A DNA stretch of 64,000 nucleotides from IMG/VR virus record IMGVR_UViG_3300027985_000286, positions 1-64,000 of that record; one strand, given 5' to 3'. Below, piece after piece: positions 15,620 to 23,709 of this stretch. The DNA comes from a virus. A program made the position numbers and the translations under genes. The notes under the pieces were generated by a model. It worked only from the letters and a program-made list of their open reading frames with translations, searched no databases and was not told the DNA's origin. How positions within the stretch are numbered: position 1 is the stretch's first letter; every line of letters begins with the position of its first letter.

Positions 15620-15666
15620 TAGCCTCGAGTACCTAACAAGGCTCTCTAACAAAGGAGTGATACGTA

Positions 15667-17697
15667 ATGATTGACAAGTTCCAGGCCTTTTCTGATAAGG
15701 TCGAGCATCAGTACAACCGTATGGCCGCCGAAGAAGGTGAGCTGTATACGGTTGACCTCCCAAACATTTTCGACATCTACCTGGAAGCGTTCCCTAAGGG
15801 TACCAATCCAGTGTTCCGCGAGCGGACTGAACACGATTGCTCCTGCTGCAAGAATTTCGTGCGGCATCTGGGCAACGTGGTCAAGATTCGTAAGACCAAG
15901 AAGGACGGTTTCTGGATTGAGACCATCTGGGACGTTGAAGGGCTCCCATACCCCTATGATGAAGTGGCTGTCATCCTCGGTGATCACATTCGAGCCAGCG
16001 CAATCAACGGCGTGTTTCGATCAAAGGAGGCTTCCTTCGGCAACAAGAAGACCTACGAACGGGTTGCCGAAAACGTCAAGACCTGGCATCACTTCTACGG
16101 CAAGGTGAACAGCAAGCATCGCCTGGAAAAGGGCAGTCGGACCTCAGCTGATCAGATTAACGGGGATGTCAACACCAAGGTCAAGGTTGTCAAGAGAGGT
16201 CTGGAAGAGATTGATGTAAACGCCTTGCGCAGTATCTCTGACCTCATTAAGGAAAAGGTACTGTACCGTGGAGAGGAGTTCGCCCAGGTCGTTTCTGAGT
16301 ACACTACGCTCAAGGTGAACTACGATAAGGTTCCGGATGACCAGAAGATGCTTTATGTCTGGTTCCATCGCAGTGATCGGAGTGCTCTGTTCCGCAATAC
16401 TGTGATCGGCACTCTCGCTCAGGACCTGACCAAGGGTGATGACCTCGAATCTGCAGTGCGGTCTTTTGAGTTGAAGGTCGCTCCGACCAACTACAAGCGA
16501 CCGAAGGCTCTCATCACTAAGAAGATGGTTGACAGTGCTCTGGCTACACTCAAGGAGAACAACCTTGATACTGCAATTGAGCGCCGTCTCGCCAAGCTGT
16601 CTGACGTGTCTGTGAACGATGTGCTGTTTGTGGACAACACGGTCAAGTCGGTTCTCAAGGGTGGTCATCTCGAAGAGTTGCTTTTGAGCAGCATCACGAA
16701 GAAGGATTCCAAGGTGGCGATTGCACATGACATCACCGGGGAGGAATTCTTCAAGCGTGTGGTCCCTGGAGCAAGTAACATTTCCATTTATTTGAGCGGC
16801 GATCATCTGAATAACTTTGTGACCCTTACCGCTCCTGTTCACGATGATGTTGCTCCTCTGTTCAAGTGGGACAACAACTTCTCTTGGTCTTATGATGGTG
16901 ACGTCACCGACTCCATCAAGGAGCGAGTGAAGAGGGCCGGAGGTAACGTCAGCGGAAAGCTTCGTGTCTCTCTGGCATGGTTCAACAAGGATGACCTTGA
17001 CATCCACGTTCACGAACCGAACCGTAACCATATCTACTTCGGCAACAAGAGCGGTAAGTTGGATGTAGATATGAACGTAGCATCGCCGGTTCGCGATGCT
17101 GTTGAGAACGTCACTTGGACTGACAGTAACCTGGCAGACGGGGAGTACCGGGTGGTTGTTCACAACTATAACCAGAGAGAGACGGACAACGTAGGATTCC
17201 TAATTGAGGTTGAATACGAGGGCAACGTTCGCACGTACTCGTTCGACAGTGCGGTGGGTAGCCGCTCGTATGTCGATGCTATCACCTTCAGCGTGAAGAA
17301 GGGTAAGCTCGTAGAGATCAAGGAATCAGCTGGTGTTCGACTCTCTGGTTCTGCTACTGCAGAGAAGTGGGGTTTGACTACCAACACGCTCGTGCCTGTT
17401 GACATCCTGTTGCTCTCCCCGAACTATTGGGGTGACAACAAGGTCGGGAACAAGCACTGGTTCTTTATTCTGAGAGGATGCAAGAATCCTGAGCCGGTGC
17501 GAGGTATCTACAACGAGTACCTGCGGCCTTCTCTCGATAAGCACCGCAAGGTATTTGAGGTGCTTGGGGCTAAGACCAAGTGTCCTGTGGCAGACGAGCA
17601 GCTTTCAGGGGTTGGGTTCTCCTCAACCAGACACGATACGGTAACTGCACACGTTACCACCGGCAACCGTACTACCGCTTACAACATCACGTTCTAA
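15667..17697 (+). CDS. Large early protein with DUF2135/YfaP-like domain (676 aa)
   Basis: A conserved but uncharacterised type of large phage protein. Near residues 55-70 there is a Cys-rich segment (TEHDCSCCKNFVRHLGN) that could bind metal. Residues about 435-530 have the DUF2135/YfaP-like beta-sandwich pattern: SLAWFNKDDLDIHV, NHIYFGNK, LDVDMNV, then ENVTW and a GEYRVVVHNY strand. Its start follows AAAGGAG. Base composition is more G+C-rich than neighbouring genes, like other apparently highly expressed genes here. Paired with the 137-aa gene at 17711 between its own promoter and terminator. Function unknown. Confidence 0.75.
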   Translation: MIDKFQAFSDKVEHQYNRMAAEEGELYTVDLPNIFDIYLEAFPKGTNPVFRERTEHDCSCCKNFVRHLGNVVKIRKTKKDGFWIETIWDVEGLPYPYDEVAVILGDHIRASAINGVFRSKEASFGNKKTYERVAENVKTWHHFYGKVNSKHRLEKGSRTSADQINGDVNTKVKVVKRGLEEIDVNALRSISDLIKEKVLYRGEEFAQVVSEYTTLKVNYDKVPDDQKMLYVWFHRSDRSALFRNTVIGTLAQDLTKGDDLESAVRSFELKVAPTNYKRPKALITKKMVDSALATLKENNLDTAIERRLAKLSDVSVNDVLFVDNTVKSVLKGGHLEELLLSSITKKDSKVAIAHDITGEEFFKRVVPGASNISIYLSGDHLNNFVTLTAPVHDDVAPLFKWDNNFSWSYDGDVTDSIKERVKRAGGNVSGKLRVSLAWFNKDDLDIHVHEPNRNHIYFGNKSGKLDVDMNVASPVRDAVENVTWTDSNLADGEYRVVVHNYNQRETDNVGFLIEVEYEGNVRTYSFDSAVGSRSYVDAITFSVKKGKLVEIKESAGVRLSGSATAEKWGLTTNTLVPVDILLLSPNYWGDNKVGNKHWFFILRGCKNPEPVRGIYNEYLRPSLDKHRKVFEVLGAKTKCPVADEQLSGVGFSSTRHDTVTAHVTTGNRTTAYNITF

Positions 17698-17710
17698 AGG
17701 AGGAACGACA

Positions 17711-18124
17711 ATGGCAGAAAAGAACATTTTTGAAGTGGCAACCCGTGAGAAGTTTCGCTTCCAGTCTATCCGAGGTGAGCTGACGGTCGAGCAGCTCTGG
17801 GATATGCAGCTCCTTGCTCGTCAGGGTGACTTCGACCTCGACAACATCGCGAAGAAGATCTTCACCAACCTGAAGTCAATGGAAGAAGAATCCTTCGTTC
17901 GTACTCGCCCCAACCCGAAGAAGGCCGTGGAGGAGATGAAGCTGGAAATCGTCAAGCATATCATCCGGGTCAAGCAGGATGAGAAGGCGATTGCCAAGGC
18001 TGCAGCTGATCGGGCAGAGCGTCGCAACCAGCTCATGAAGGCCCTCGCAGAAAAGGAGAACGAGGAGCTGGAAAACAAGACGAAGGCGGAGATCATCAAG
18101 GAGCTGGAAGAACTCGGTGGTTAA
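17711..18124 (+). CDS. Coiled-coil partner of the 676-aa protein (137 aa)
   Basis: ATG 13 bases after the upstream stop, behind AAAGGAGG. An N-terminal module contains a LTVEQLWDMQLLA helix. A long charged helix rich in Ala, Lys and Glu follows (about 75-137) and is likely a coiled coil. Small proteins of this layout recur beside the large DUF2135-like protein in phages, as far as I recall. Function unknown. Confidence 0.7.
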   Translation: MAEKNIFEVATREKFRFQSIRGELTVEQLWDMQLLARQGDFDLDNIAKKIFTNLKSMEEESFVRTRPNPKKAVEEMKLEIVKHIIRVKQDEKAIAKAAADRAERRNQLMKALAEKENEELENKTKAEIIKELEELGG

Positions 18125-18150
18125 GAACCTGCTGGTCTTGAGCTAAACCG

Positions 18151-18187
18151 AATCCCTGGATGGTGCAAATCATCCAGGGATTCTTGT
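18151..18187 (+). terminator. Terminator after the 676/137-aa pair
   Basis: AATCCCTGGATG, 8-base loop, CATCCAGGGATT (12-bp perfect stem), then CTTGT. The U-tract is weak but the stem is strong. Confidence 0.75.
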
Positions 18188-18195
18188 AAAAGTGC

Positions 18196-18223
18196 TTGCA
18201 TCTTTGATGCGTGCGTGTATACT
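18196..18223 (+). promoter_or_regulatory. Sigma70 early promoter
   Basis: TTGCAT, 16-base spacer, TATACT, with the TTGCATCTT form of the -35 region. Confidence 0.6.
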
Positions 18224-18264
18224 AACAACATACAAACAACGCAGCATTGAAGAAGGACTACAAA

Positions 18265-18660
18265 GTGAGCGTTCAAACCAAAAATGTGACCAAGACCAAA
18301 ATACCCGAAGAAGTCAAACAAGCTCTTCTGAAAACCAACCTTGCTTATCTCTGGAACCTAGAAGAGGCTAAAGAGTACACACTAACCGAAGACACCCAGG
18401 CGGTAGTCTGGAAGAATGGCAGGGTGGAGTACTACAGGAAGAATGTTGAAAAAGGTACCAAAGGTTGGTTGTTCACGTTTCCTAAGGTAACCTACAGTAA
18501 GTACGAGCAGATTGGTGACCAGAACTGGCCAGCAAAAGGTGCGGATATCATCCAGCACGGTGCGAACTACCAGTTCGTTGCGCTCCTTGAAGATGGTACC
18601 TTTGCGGAATCGTTCAAATCCGTAAAGTTCGACGAACCCCAAATTATTGGCAAGGTCTGA
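18265..18660 (+). CDS. Hypothetical early protein (131 aa)
   Basis: GTG start at 18265 behind AAGGAC; an upstream TTG lacks a ribosome site. Lys-rich N-terminus, then a WKNGRVEYYRK segment and beta-type strands. No family recognised. Confidence 0.6.
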   Translation: MSVQTKNVTKTKIPEEVKQALLKTNLAYLWNLEEAKEYTLTEDTQAVVWKNGRVEYYRKNVEKGTKGWLFTFPKVTYSKYEQIGDQNWPAKGADIIQHGANYQFVALLEDGTFAESFKSVKFDEPQIIGKV

Positions 18661-18672
18661 GAGGTACGCAAA

Positions 18673-18981
18673 ATGACCAATCATATCCAAAATGCAATTG
18701 CTGCTATCGCATCCCAAACTGATAAGCAGTTCTTTGTGGTCACTCTGGTGGAAGAGGCTATCGGCCGCAAGGTTTCCTTCGAAGAACTCGGAAAGGCGAT
18801 CAAAGCCCTGGGCTACCACATTGAAAACAAGGTGGTCAGCGGACACGCTTTTCAACTGCAGTACAGGGAGAAGTACAACCAGCAAGCTGAAGAGAACATC
18901 CCGAACATCTACTTCGGCCCTGGCGGCTTCGAGAGCTATTGCGTCGGGGGTGGTTGCGCATACGCCATCAATAAGGGGTAA
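18673..18981 (+). CDS. Hypothetical early protein (102 aa)
   Basis: ATG behind GAGAGG. The first 65 residues look like a helical domain (VTLVEEAIGRKVSFEELGKAI). The C-terminus is Gly/Cys-rich (CVGGGCAYA). No family recognised. Confidence 0.6.
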   Translation: MTNHIQNAIAAIASQTDKQFFVVTLVEEAIGRKVSFEELGKAIKALGYHIENKVVSGHAFQLQYREKYNQQAEENIPNIYFGPGGFESYCVGGGCAYAINKG

Positions 18982-19035
18982 CAACCTCTGATTGCAGGGT
19001 TACTACGAACCAGTCCGGGATTGTAAGGAGGGAAA

Positions 19036-19260
19036 ATGGTTGCAAAACTCGTTAAGATCAAAGAAGACCTAACCGAGACCGAGTACTGGTTCGGTCTCAA
19101 CACTAAAACGGAGGGCATGAAAGGGGAGGAGTACTCGGAGTACCAAATGATTTTAACCAGCATGTACTCCCGACGGGACGAAAAGTACGTCAACGTTAGA
19201 GGAGTAGACGTGCTCGGTTGGATCTTTCATGTGTCGGATGTTGAATTCATCGAAAAGTGA
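19036..19260 (+). CDS. Early protein of the KIKD paralogue family, copy 3 (74 aa)
   Basis: ATG behind AAGGAGGG. VKIKEDLTETEYWFGL at the start and WIFHVSDVEFIEK at the end match copy 2 (14964). It is the shortest of the three copies and lacks the long C-terminal part. Function unknown. Confidence 0.65.
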   Translation: MVAKLVKIKEDLTETEYWFGLNTKTEGMKGEEYSEYQMILTSMYSRRDEKYVNVRGVDVLGWIFHVSDVEFIEK

Positions 19261-19270
19261 GGAGGTTACA

Positions 19271-19453
19271 ATGTCAATCGTAAGCATTTTTCTGTTCTTC
19301 TTGGGTGCCATGATGCTGACTGCTGCCGTGGTCTCAGAGGTGCGTTCTGCTGTTGTAGTTTTCAAGGGAACGGCAGCGTATCGTAATATATGGCCTGCTA
19401 TCTTATATGCCTCTATAGGATCAACTCTGATGTTTATTGCATCACACTTCTAA
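19271..19453 (+). CDS. Small two-helix membrane protein (60 aa)
   Basis: ATG at 19271 behind GAGGAGG. Two hydrophobic segments (about 2-22 and 43-58) with a short polar loop. First of three consecutive genes of this build. Holin, antiholin or exclusion roles are possible but unproven. Confidence 0.6.
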   Translation: MSIVSIFLFFLGAMMLTAAVVSEVRSAVVVFKGTAAYRNIWPAILYASIGSTLMFIASHF

Positions 19454-19464
19454 GAGCAACGGCC

Positions 19465-19677
19465 ATGATATACGGTTATGTGCTAGTGGCTCTGGTCTTT
19501 GGTGGCCTGTGGCTTGTATTTACTGCCATCGTCAAGGAAATACGTCACGTTGCTTACATCATCGTCTTCAAAGATGAAGAGTACACAGTAAAGTACCCGA
19601 TACTCGTCGCATCTATAGGGATGCTGATAACCCTAATGTCATTAGTGGAAATCATGAGGATGGTGATCAATGGGTGA
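19465..19677 (+). CDS. Small two-helix membrane protein (70 aa)
   Basis: ATG at 19465; the ribosome site (AAGAGCAACGG) is modest. Two predicted membrane helices (about 3-22 and 46-66) around a charged loop (FKDEEYTVKYP). Overlaps the next gene by 8 bases. Confidence 0.55.
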   Translation: MIYGYVLVALVFGGLWLVFTAIVKEIRHVAYIIVFKDEEYTVKYPILVASIGMLITLMSLVEIMRMVING

Positions 19678-19867
19678 CATCGGTCTAGTGCAGGCAGTAG
19701 CGCTCGTATTCTTTGGGTTGTCTGGTTTCTTTATCCACTACCAGACGTTTCAGATTTCTTTGCGAAACGGAGACAACCCGATTCGTATCACTGGCCTCCA
19801 GCTCGCGCTATACATGACAATTGCGGTAAACGGTTTTGCTGCTTTACTGCATATTGTCATTGGGTAG
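19670..19867 (+). CDS. Small two-helix membrane protein (65 aa)
   Basis: ATG with GAGGATGG upstream. Two hydrophobic segments (about 4-22 and 43-64) separated by a polar loop (RNGDNPIR). Its 3-prime end overlaps the convergent o-spanin gene by 24 bases. Confidence 0.6.
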   Translation: MGDIGLVQAVALVFFGLSGFFIHYQTFQISLRNGDNPIRITGLQLALYMTIAVNGFAALLHIVIG

Positions 19868-20200
19868 GGCACAGATCGGTTCGTTCTGGTCCTTTCGGTA
19901 ATAACAGAGCAGATCCTGTTCCTTTTTGATAAAGGTCAGGATCTGCTCCATCCATGTGGCAAACTTGGCAGCGTCCTGCCTGGTCAGCGCAATGTAAGAA
20001 GTAGGGACCCCTCCTTCGTCAACCACCAACGATTTGAACTGAACAGACGGAGCTTCAACCGGAGCCGGTCTATCTGGGTGCACCATTGGGGTTGGTACAT
20101 ACTCCACTCCCGGTCGAGCAGGAAAATCCCAAAAACAGCCGCTGAGCGTAAGTGTTGACATCAGCACCATCGGCAATAGGATCTTTGATAGCTTGGTCAT
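19844..20200 (-). CDS. o-spanin (Rz1-like outer-membrane lipoprotein)
   Basis: Start placed at the ATG whose product begins MTKLSKILLPMVLMSTLTLSGC: a signal peptide ending in an LSGC lipobox, with the lipid-bearing Cys at about residue 22. The mature part is Pro-rich, as usual for o-spanins. The first 131 bases are nested in another frame inside the i-spanin gene, the classic Rz/Rz1 layout. Acts in fusing inner and outer membranes at lysis. Confidence 0.8.
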   Translation of the reverse strand: MTKLSKILLPMVLMSTLTLSGCFWDFPARPGVEYVPTPMVHPDRPAPVEAPSVQFKSLVVDEGGVPTSYIALTRQDAAKFATWMEQILTFIKKEQDLLCYYRKDQNEPICALPNDNMQ

Positions 20201-20495
20201 TTTTGGCTTCCCAGTCTTTAATAGCTCTTCGAGCAATTGCTAGTTCAATGTCCGTCTTTCTGTTCTGCTTATCCAGCTCGTCCTTGCGTTTTTGCAAGTC
20301 GTCGTAGAGCGCCTGTAGCGCGTTATAACGCGACTCTGCATTTTGCTGTGCTACTACAGCAGCCTGCAGTTCTGTCTGCGCTACGTCGATCCTAGAGCTT
20401 TGCAGCAACAGAAACAGTGCTAACACTACGACCCAGGAAACTGCAGTTGCACTTATCCAAGGGTTCTTTAGAATCTTTAGCAGAAAACCGACCAT
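20070..20495 (-). CDS. i-spanin (Rz-like inner-membrane protein)
   Basis: Start taken at the ATG giving MVGFLLKILKNPW. One N-terminal membrane helix (about 13-32), then a long coiled-coil periplasmic region (about 35-105). The gene overlaps the o-spanin gene. Together they form a two-component spanin for Gram-negative hosts. No endolysin was found in the window. Confidence 0.78.
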   Translation of the reverse strand: MVGFLLKILKNPWISATAVSWVVVLALFLLLQSSRIDVAQTELQAAVVAQQNAESRYNALQALYDDLQKRKDELDKQNRKTDIELAIARRAIKDWEAKNDQAIKDPIADGADVNTYAQRLFLGFSCSTGSGVCTNPNGAPR

Positions 20496-20788
20496 CACAA
20501 GTCCTTCATCTTTAGGTAGATGTGTTGTGTGGTATTGGCAGAGTTGCACAGCACAGTTGGCTTGCCCGAGTAAAGCCTCTTCTTTAGCTCTGCAGTCAAG
20601 TCAACATCGTCTAAAATCTCTTTCCATTTTCTACCACGTTCTTTACCCTGCATCATCTTAAGGTAGGAGTCATGAGGGACATGATATACAGGAGCACCGA
20701 ATGCCATGTCTCTACCTGCAACCGAAGCGCCGGTAACGTTAGTTGCCGGGGCAGAGTCCTCGTTGAGATATTCTTGGAAAGTCTTCAT
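20495..20788 (-). CDS. Putative encapsidated protein with capsid-targeting N-terminus (97 aa)
   Basis: The N-terminus MKTFQEYLNE-D closely resembles the T4 capsid-targeting sequence (MKTYQEFIAE-A) that directs internal proteins into the prohead and is removed by the gp21 protease after Glu. The remainder (87 aa) is soluble and not recognised. Start overlaps the upstream stop (ATGA). The adjacent gene carries a similar N-terminus. Prediction: packaged in the head and injected with DNA. Confidence 0.6.
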   Translation of the reverse strand: MKTFQEYLNEDSAPATNVTGASVAGRDMAFGAPVYHVPHDSYLKMMQGKERGRKWKEILDDVDLTAELKKRLYSGKPTVLCNSANTTQHIYLKMKDL

Positions 20789-20952
20789 CAGATGCTTCCT
20801 TTATTGTGCAGAGCCCAAGCAGTTGCGTAGAGCTTTTCTTCCCAACCTTCTCCATACCTCTTCTTGAACTCTTCCTTGTTCGCCTTTACCCAGTCCTCTG
20901 CTTTCTTACCAGGAGGGGCTGACTCTTTGATATAGTCTTGGAACCTTTTCAT
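20788..20952 (-). CDS. Putative encapsidated small protein with capsid-targeting N-terminus (54 aa)
   Basis: Start MKRFQDYIKE-S again fits a capsid-targeting peptide with a gp21-like cleavage site (I-x-E). The rest is a short helical, charged protein containing KKRYGEGWEEKLYATAWALHNK, seen here in two pieces: KKRYGEGWEEKLY and ATAWALHNK. That YG-x-x-W...LYATAW pattern recurs in small phage proteins. ATGA overlaps on both sides tie it to its neighbours. Confidence 0.6.
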   Translation of the reverse strand: MKRFQDYIKESAPPGKKAEDWVKANKEEFKKRYGEGWEEKLYATAWALHNKGSI

Positions 20953-21338
20953 GCTAGTGCCTCTAACTTGAACCTAAGGTCTACGTCTTCACTATACTCG
21001 CTCATGTTTATCTCAGGTATTGCCTGAGGTAGGACATTAAGAAATCTGAATACAGTCTTCGCCACCGGTATTTGATCACCGGTAAGCCTGAAGAATGCGA
21101 TTCTGACTAATGCCTTACTATCAAACACGTTTAGGAGCATTATGAAGGTGTTCAGCATTATCCTAACGTTAATACCATGGTCCCTGTCATTGAGGAAGGT
21201 ATCAATTGTCCTTCCCAGTCGTAACAGTTTGATGAAGTCAGACTTGAACTCCTCAACACCTAAGCAATGAGGGTTGGTGTAAGAGTCAATGGCGAACTGC
21301 TTTAGGTTGGTATTGTTCAAGAGATGTTGCTTATTCAT
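20949..21338 (-). CDS. Conserved T4-like hypothetical protein, DUF7207-like (129 aa)
   Basis: All-helical protein with a YTNPHCLGVEEFKSD start and a NVRIMLNTFIMLLNVF helix, matching a conserved family of T4-like phages (DUF7207-like) of unknown function. In relatives it also sits among structural and late genes. Overlaps both neighbours slightly. Confidence 0.65.
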   Translation of the reverse strand: MNKQHLLNNTNLKQFAIDSYTNPHCLGVEEFKSDFIKLLRLGRTIDTFLNDRDHGINVRIMLNTFIMLLNVFDSKALVRIAFFRLTGDQIPVAKTVFRFLNVLPQAIPEINMSEYSEDVDLRFKLEALA

Positions 21339-21588
21339 CTGATGCTTGGTTAGCGGTAGATTTACTACCCGGCTTTCTACCTGCTCTTCTTCTTACCGCT
21401 TCTCTGGCAATCTTACTCACATGCTCGAGCTCTTCCACGTATTGCTCAATCTTCTTATCCAAATCTTTGACGGATACCAAAACTTCTCCGGTCTTGTCTA
21501 CAACCCAACCTTTGTCTGTTGCAGAGACCCAGTCGTCGTGCTTGGGCTTTTGCAACCATCTGGGTGGTGTAATCCAAATCATACGCAC
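21331..21588 (-). CDS. Hypothetical protein (85 aa)
   Basis: Trp-rich N-terminus (WITPPRWLQKPKHDDW), a GWVVDKTGEVL strand pair, then a basic helix ending RRRAGRKPGSK. No family assigned. Begins 4 bases after the tailspike stop, behind AGGAG, so it is in the same late transcript. Confidence 0.6.
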   Translation of the reverse strand: MRMIWITPPRWLQKPKHDDWVSATDKGWVVDKTGEVLVSVKDLDKKIEQYVEELEHVSKIAREAVRRRAGRKPGSKSTANQASDE

Positions 21589-21591
21589 TCC

Positions 21592-23691
21592 TTATTCAAA
21601 AACGTTTGCAACGATTCTAATCGTCTGCCCAGCAGTCGCCCCGCCTCTTGTTATACGAACCCTGACACTGTTCACGCTATTCAGGTACCAACCAAGATCC
21701 AACGGGCTTCTAGGTGTAGCAGAATATTTCTGAGGGATGGCATTGTATGGCCAAGTAGAGGCAAACAAGCTATCCGTATTCACATCCGTAAGAATCAAAT
21801 TCTCAACGTGTTTTAGCGTGAGTTTGCCGTCACCGTATGATGAGAATGTTGAGCTACCTTTTGTGGTGTCCGCTCTCACAAAATCGACGATGTTGAACTT
21901 AGTCACATTCGCCCCATCGATATGGACAGCACCCAGGTGGAATGCACCAGGAGTACTGATCAGAGCAGACGTATCCAATAGTGTCATTGTTGCAGTGACG
22001 CCTGTTGCAATGGTACAAGCCTCATCACTGTAGAACGTAACTGCTTGACCACCACCCAGAAGATCAATGATATCCCAAGGTGCGACCACGCGCGCATACG
22101 TTTCGATACCAGTTGCGTTCATCTGGCGTACGATCATGATGTTACCAGCAGCATCTTTAAAGTATTGACCAGAGGCAATCGTACCACCAACAACACTGGT
22201 GATAGAGAATTTAGAGTCGGCCATAAACTCCGACACGTCACCAGTACCAATGAAGATTAGAGAATCAGCACCGTTACCCATACGGAAGCCTTGCATCTGT
22301 CTTCCGTTAGACAGCGTAACGAAGTCATTAATGTAGATGTAATCCTGACCGTTGAAATCACCTAGAGTGTGAATACCTTCAAACCAAGTGCTACCGTCAA
22401 CGCTAAGCCCGGTCAGCACTGCTCTGGATTCGTTTCTACCAGCATCGCTAATCTCATTTGGCCACAGGTAGTTTCGGGATTTGATAGCAGCAAAAGGCTC
22501 GTATGCTTCAGATGTAGACTGGTAGAAGTGGCAACCTCTGATGCTAACCTCTCTCCAATCACCGAAGAAGTTACCACCGCAATTCGCCGGAGACCCTTCT
22601 GTGCCGTCTCCTCTGTACGAGTGGGCGACAATATGAGATCTGTACAGCGGGTCGGTTCCTGTGATATCTTCACCAGACACTGACATAGTGCTATTGTAGA
22701 TATGAACATGACCGTGACCGTGACCCGCAGCATTTAGGAAAATTGATGCCTGGGCAAATCCAAGGAACCTGCAATCAGTGATGTATACCCACTGAGCAGA
22801 AATCATTTCGATACCAAAGCTGGTCGGACCGCCGCCATTGTTAATCCAAACATTCTGGAAGTACGTTCTGTTGGCAGTGACTAGCTTTACGGTTGGAACG
22901 TTGGTTGCGGTACTCTTCTGAGAAATAAGAATATCTCTGAAAATTGTAAAAGAAGGCCCGTACACACCATCGTAGAAAGCATGGGTTGGGTCGACATTAG
23001 CAGTACCCACCTGTATAGTACCGGTAATAGAGATACCGGCCTTACCCATTCCGTCACCCTTGATAATGAAGCTATCGTCTCGAATGACAAGGTCACCAGT
23101 GTATAGGTAATTACCAATATCGTTGTGCTGGAAGTAAAGTGTTCCACCACCTAGTCCATCAACACCCGGGCCGCAACCAGTGAGACCGGCGCTTTCCATA
23201 GCGGCAACAGTAGCATCAATACCAGCAGTGTCCAGTACGCTATCTTGACCGACTGCGCCGAACCATCTGATGTTGTAAACGTTGTTGAACTGGTACCTAA
23301 CTAGAGCACTCTTACCGTCACCGCCTGCAGGGACAATAACCGTTCCACAATACGCCCCGCCGTTATCAACAAAGGTGCCTGCCACATCTACAGTTTTGTA
23401 AATGAACGTACCACCGTCTTCACCGCTAATCAGAAAAAACTTCCCGTCAGGAACGACATAGGTAGCCAAGTGAGTTAGCGCTTCTGCCTTGCCACTCAGG
23501 ATGGTGGCAGTTTTCATGATATCGGAAAGAGATACTGCGTCCGCCGCCGTGTTTACGATATCAGTGATAGGGTGTGGGTGTACTTCTACCTTATGCGCAT
23601 CAAGAATAGCCGTAGACACTGCAGTTGCAACATCCTGTGAAACCACGTTGCTATCCGTAAAAGGGTCTCTTCCTACGTAAGGGCTTGCCAT
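21592..23691 (-). CDS. Tailspike / beta-helix tail protein 2 (699 aa)
   Basis: N-terminal adaptor region (about 1-150) ending in GTVIVPAGGDGKSALVR, close to the corresponding segment of tailspike 1, then NIRWFGAVGQDS, the usual beginning of a right-handed beta-helix. The long central region is rich in Asn/Gly turns. The C-terminal region (about 540-699) is distinct from tailspike 1 and may be a second receptor-binding or trimerisation domain. Probably recognises or degrades surface polysaccharide. Lies in a late operon with two small structural proteins. Confidence 0.85.
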   Translation of the reverse strand: MASPYVGRDPFTDSNVVSQDVATAVSTAILDAHKVEVHPHPITDIVNTAADAVSLSDIMKTATILSGKAEALTHLATYVVPDGKFFLISGEDGGTFIYKTVDVAGTFVDNGGAYCGTVIVPAGGDGKSALVRYQFNNVYNIRWFGAVGQDSVLDTAGIDATVAAMESAGLTGCGPGVDGLGGGTLYFQHNDIGNYLYTGDLVIRDDSFIIKGDGMGKAGISITGTIQVGTANVDPTHAFYDGVYGPSFTIFRDILISQKSTATNVPTVKLVTANRTYFQNVWINNGGGPTSFGIEMISAQWVYITDCRFLGFAQASIFLNAAGHGHGHVHIYNSTMSVSGEDITGTDPLYRSHIVAHSYRGDGTEGSPANCGGNFFGDWREVSIRGCHFYQSTSEAYEPFAAIKSRNYLWPNEISDAGRNESRAVLTGLSVDGSTWFEGIHTLGDFNGQDYIYINDFVTLSNGRQMQGFRMGNGADSLIFIGTGDVSEFMADSKFSITSVVGGTIASGQYFKDAAGNIMIVRQMNATGIETYARVVAPWDIIDLLGGGQAVTFYSDEACTIATGVTATMTLLDTSALISTPGAFHLGAVHIDGANVTKFNIVDFVRADTTKGSSTFSSYGDGKLTLKHVENLILTDVNTDSLFASTWPYNAIPQKYSATPRSPLDLGWYLNSVNSVRVRITRGGATAGQTIRIVANVFE

Positions 23692-23709
23692 TATTCGTCT
23701 ACCTTGTTA

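Noticed and set aside
16144-17163. 339-aa antisense ORF inside the 676-aa gene
   Set aside because: No ribosome site or promoter. It is opposite a gene with clear protein domains and is a product of its codon bias.
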